From positions 3,621,501 through 3,685,500 of the forward strand of contig JAYKKT010000041.1 of assembly GCA_036023115.1 (NCBI GenBank): a stretch of 64,000 nucleotides of DNA, in the 5' to 3' direction. The position numbers and the translations under genes were made by a program. This DNA is from Brasenia schreberi. Taxonomy: Eukaryota > Streptophyta > Magnoliopsida > Nymphaeales > Cabombaceae. Under the pieces are notes generated by a model. The model had not been told where the DNA came from, did not search any database, and saw nothing but the letters and a program-made list of their open reading frames with translations. Shown here one piece after another: positions 60,527-64,000 of the stretch; position 1 is the stretch's first letter; every line of letters starts with the position of its first letter.

Positions 60527-60589
60527 GTTAAAATGAGAGTATGAATAGCAATTATGGAATTATTGTAAAATGAGAGGTAGTTTTTAACC

Positions 60590-60775
60590 CATATTTCCGT
60601 GAGGTCCCTTAAATCTATGTATCTCCGAAAACCGTCCTCTCACTTTTCCCCTCGTCAATTTCCCCACCTGCCCACTCGATTAAGTTGCCACGAAATGTCG
60701 GACATCCCCTACGGGGTTCTTTCTCCGATGGAAACCACCAACGGCAAAATCGCCGCAGATTACCTACTCCGCAAA
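60590..60775 (+). other. Probable 5' leader exon of the PTI1-like kinase
   Basis: A CT- and CG-richer stretch starts after the repeat and ends in a good donor GCAAA/GTGAGC at 60775/60776. A matching acceptor TTTACAG lies at 62205-62211. Joined, an ATG at 60692 would stay open in the kinase frame (28 codons without stop from 62212 to 62295). It could thus be 5' UTR or an N-terminal extension. Most PTI1 proteins start with a short Arg-Trp-Leu-Cys motif, as at 62296, so UTR is more likely. Confidence 0.4.
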
Positions 60776-61639
60776 GTGAGCGAAGAATAAGATTTTCCTC
60801 CCTTCAAAATACCCAATAAAGAAATTAAAAAAGAACTGTATTTTCTTCGGTCCTGTTGAAACCTGCGGTTTGTCGCATCATAGTGAACGGGTTCTTCTCT
60901 GTCATTTCCCACCCGTTTCCCTTTTGCAGTTTCGACCTTTAATATTGTCTCTGGGTTTTCAATCATTCGTTTTTCTTGCCTACCAATTTCGTTATCTTGT
61001 GGTTCTGATTGGCTTTGTAGATGAAGGTAGCTAATTCGTCGAATTGAATAGTTTTCTGGTTCATCTTAGTTGCATTTGTTGTTTTCCTCTTCAAAAAATA
61101 TTCATCTTTAACTTTTTTTATGAATTTTTCTTTCTTATTCGTCGTTTCGATCTTATTTCGGCGTTAGAGTTTCTTGCATAGTAATTCCACCATCTGTTAG
61201 TTTGTTCAGCGTCATTTAGACAGCTAACGCTCATTCTTGAAATTCATTTGTTTTGGGTTGTCTCTATCAAAATTGTGGATTAGATGTACTTCAGAGGGTT
61301 GAAATTCATTAGTGATTTTGTTGGCCAGTTTTTTAATGTAACATGGTAGAATGTAGTGTTGGCTGTGCTTGAATTGCATTTATGGATTGATTTGTTGTTA
61401 AATTTCTTGGTGGGGGTCTTTGTGATCTCTTTTTCTTTACAATTAACTTTTGATTCGGTTCAGCGTCAATTGAGCCTAGTCATTGTGGGGGCGTAATGCC
61501 GGATTTTCACATGATCGGTCTGTCTAACAGGCAATTCGTAGTTTCTTCTTGACGCCATTGGCTCCTGAATCTTGTATTGGTAGTTTCTCCCCTTGGTAAT
61601 TTTCTCGGTACGAGGCTTCTTTTCGTGGTACTTGATTGA

Positions 61640-61850
61640 CCTTGAGTGATCTAAAACTGAGTCTGTTCGGACTGCCTTCCCATACTGCCCACATAGTGCA
61701 ACCCTCCTCCTTTATCCGGACTTGGGACTCGCTATGCAAGGATGATCCCTTACGGGGGTGGACTTATCTACTATGGATTTTACAAGTGGAAACAAAGAAT
61801 CATGTAGCCGACCCCATCTAGTATGGGAAAAGGCTTAGTTGTTGTTTTTC
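61640..61850 (+). mobile_element. SINE-like element sharing the RTE 3' tail
   Basis: Text such as CCTCCTCCTTTATCCGGACTTGGGAC resembles the body of plant Au-type SINEs (here given as CCTCCTCCTTTATCC then GGACTTGGGACTCGC). It is followed by ATGTAGCCGACCCC and GGCTTAGTTGTTG, the same 3' end as the LINEs of this window. Au-SINE identity is from general knowledge of that family. The borders and the A/B box part were not proven. Confidence 0.5.
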
Positions 61851-62295
61851 CTTAAAGCATGTATTTTTGGTTTATGAAGCCATCTTTTCCTTATTATGGC
61901 TTAATATATGGCAGGTTTAATGCAATGATTTGTTAAGGGCGAGGTAAAATTTCTTGTGTAGTAATAATATTTCATGTTCGATTAGCAGTCTCACAGAATC
62001 TCTTAGGCTTCATTATGTAGTGATGCTAAAGCTGTTGCTTTCTCCAGGGTGTTTTAACTACCTAAAAGCGAAGATCTGATTTTTTGTGTTTCAAAATGTT
62101 GATGAGTGCTCATTCAAAATGGTTTATCTGTTCATCATTGGATGTAGGTTTCTCATGGCATCAAGTAGAGTATTATGGTATTAGATCTGTAACTTACATC
62201 TTCCTTTACAGGCACACACACACTCCCCTCAATTTTTTGCATGCAAGGATGATTCATACCCTGAACAAGTCAGATGCGTCAAGAGGAGATACAGG

Positions 62296-63786
62296 ATGAA
62301 GCGGTGGCTCTGTTTTAGTTGTTCTCTGGATGATCCATATAAGACATATGATGTTGATCTATTAAAAAGTCCATGGAATAGTTCAGATGGTATGCCATTC
62401 TTCATGCAGTCTGCTTAGTTTATGAATTCCTTGTTATGAGAAGCAATGTGCTTGGATTCCATACTCATAATTTAGAGATCACAACAAGAAAACCAAAAAC
62501 ATTGTCAGTTAAGTAAACATCTCTAGTAAATGCACTTCGATCCATTTCTGTTACCACACCCATTTTATCGAAATATAGACCATGTTGGTTCATGGACAGG
62601 GAGGGTATCACTATATGTACCTTATGTTAAAATATATTCATGGAGAAATCATTTTACATCATTGCCTTCATTATGTCATGTTGGTTCCAGCCTTGCCTTT
62701 CTTATATCATTTCATTTCATGTATGCCCATGAACATGCTTCTATGCTTTGAAAGTTGGTCCTAATAATGTTGAGCACAGCCTCATAGAATTGGAACCCTT
62801 GATAAGGCAGTTAAACAAATATTGGCCAGACTTTGAATTGCATCATGACCATCTTATGTGAACTACCCAATTATCAGTTTATTCCCTTGCATGTCCTCTT
62901 TGTACGAAACTATAATGCCTTTATCTAATTTTACCAGTTTGCTGTTTCTTGTTTGCAGGAATTCAAAGAGGTTCAAAGACATTTCCCTTAGATATCATTG
63001 AACCAGAAAAAATACCACCAATTGAAGTGCCTGCTCTGGACTTGGATGAGCTGAAGGAAAAGACCAACAATTTTGGGTCCAAATCTTTAATTGGTGAAGG
63101 GTCATATGGCAGAGTTTATTATGCGACACCAAATACTGGCAAAGCTGCAGCAATCAAGAAGCTTGACGTTCCAAATGAGACAGACTCCAACACTACGTTT
63201 TTAACTCAGGCAAGGTGTCTTATGCAAAGGATAGTGATTAAGGCAGAAGGATCATTTTGGGTTACACTTGCAAGCTAATGGCATTCACGTTACTGGTTAC
63301 AGGTCTCTTTAGTTTCAAGTTTGAAGAATGAGAATGTTGTTGAGTTGTTGGGTTATTGTGTCGAAGGAAATATACGCATTTTAGCATATGAGTTTGCATC
63401 AATGGGATCTCTGCATGATATCTTGCATGGTTTGTTCAACTGCCTCTTCCTTTCATTTCCAAATATTCATCTACGTGGAATTTGCTAACTTCTGTTTTTT
63501 CTCTAATTTCAGGAAGAAAAGGAGTTGAAGGTGCACAGCCTGGTCCTACACTTGACTGGATGCAAAGAGTGAAAATTGCTGTCGATGCAGCAAGAGGTTT
63601 GGAATATCTACATGAGAAAGTTCAGCCTGGTATAATACATCGAGACATCAGATCAAGCAACGTTCTGGTGTTTGAAGATTTCAGAGCGAAAATTGCAGAT
63701 TTCAACCTTTCAAATAAAGATCCTGACATGGCAGCTCGCCTTCATTCTACCAAAGTATTAGGAACCTTTGGCTATCATGCACCAGA
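62296..63786 (+). CDS. PTI1: PTI1-like tyrosine/serine-threonine protein kinase, N-terminal four exons (runs off the window)
   Basis: Exons at 62296-62389, 62959-63209, 63303-63429 and 63513-63786 give 248 residues and 2 nt of a family of about 360. The start [16 protein letters not shown] has the Cys cluster typical of PTI1 N-termini (likely lipidated and membrane-bound). Kinase motifs: [20 protein letters not shown]-loop [11 protein letters not shown]; Lys in AAIKKLD; catalytic [19 protein letters not shown], the usual PTI1 variant of DFG; and the activation end [14 protein letters not shown]1 kinases act downstream of receptor-like kinases and OXI1 in defence and oxidative signalling. Intron 2 starts GC (CTCAG/GCAAGG) and ends AG; the nearby GT would cause a frame break. 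Further exons lie beyond 64000. Confidence 0.93.
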
Positions 63787-64000
63787 GTAAATCTTCACTC
63801 TCTCTCTCTCTCTGTGTGTGGACTTGGTGTGGGTACCTCTATATCATTTTTATACGTATATTTTTGTTTAGAACTCATTAGTGGCCTAGTGTAAACCAAT
63901 GAGAGGCTAATTGCCTAGGTTCTAAATGTTAAGTCAGGACTAGCACGTTTATTGAGCTAAAACAAAAAGAAATGGAAAAACTTGTAATAAATTGTAGAAG
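63787..64000 (+). other. Intron of the PTI1-like gene
   Basis: Begins with donor GTAAAT at 63787 and contains a CT/GT microsatellite (about 63799-63820). No further exon is seen before the window ends. Confidence 0.6.

Overview
The window is nuclear DNA of a flowering plant. Its protein-coding genes are intron-split, it carries degenerate Ty1/copia retrotransposons, many RTE-type LINEs that end in a GTT-repeat tail, hAT remnants, and long microsatellites. The species cannot be fixed from the sequence. Four host genes are recognisable: the last four exons of a vacuolar beta-N-acetylhexosaminidase (HEXO1-like, plus strand, ending at 16296), a broken ZIP4/SPO22 meiotic gene (minus, 18427-23975), a La-related protein 6 gene (LARP6, minus, 27808-50518), and the first part of a PTI1-like protein kinase (plus, from 62296 to past the window end).

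Layout. 1-10782 is a nested pair of copia elements: an older minus-strand copia split by a plus-strand copia (4001-9496) with a clean 5-bp target duplication. The nest sits just upstream of the visible HEXO1 exons, so it probably lies in a HEXO1 intron. 11379-16296 holds those exons, with a LINE fragment and a set of duplicated intron repeats. 16905-17254 holds a 43-bp LINE stub with a perfect 16-bp target duplication and a small hAT-like MITE. 18427-23975 is the ZIP4 relic, with a LINE remnant and a copia gag remnant between its parts. 24330-26835 holds repeats, a copia fragment, an old LINE and a microsatellite. LARP6 fills 22.7 kb although it has only about 1.5 kb of coding sequence. Its two 8.7-kb introns and one 2.3-kb intron hold most of the LINEs, including nested and inverted copies. 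51.1-58.2 kb is intergenic, with a very degenerate copia, a hAT transposase relic and an AT-rich repeat. 58588-60562 is a large inverted repeat (arms about 670 bp) with a hAT-like element inserted in one arm. 60.6-64.0 kb is the PTI1-like kinase with its probable 5' leader.

The host genes are unrelated in function (vacuolar glycan trimming, meiotic crossover formation, mRNA binding, kinase signalling) and show no sign of acting together. Transposon history dominates the window. The most useful points are: a one-base reading-frame break in the LARP6 RRM exon that makes the whole spliced CDS 1532 nt; several disabling lesions in ZIP4; nested insertions with readable target duplications; two RTE insertions that share the same catalytic Asp-to-Tyr change; and the long foldback repeat. 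I found no CRISPR array, operon or clearly new biochemical system.
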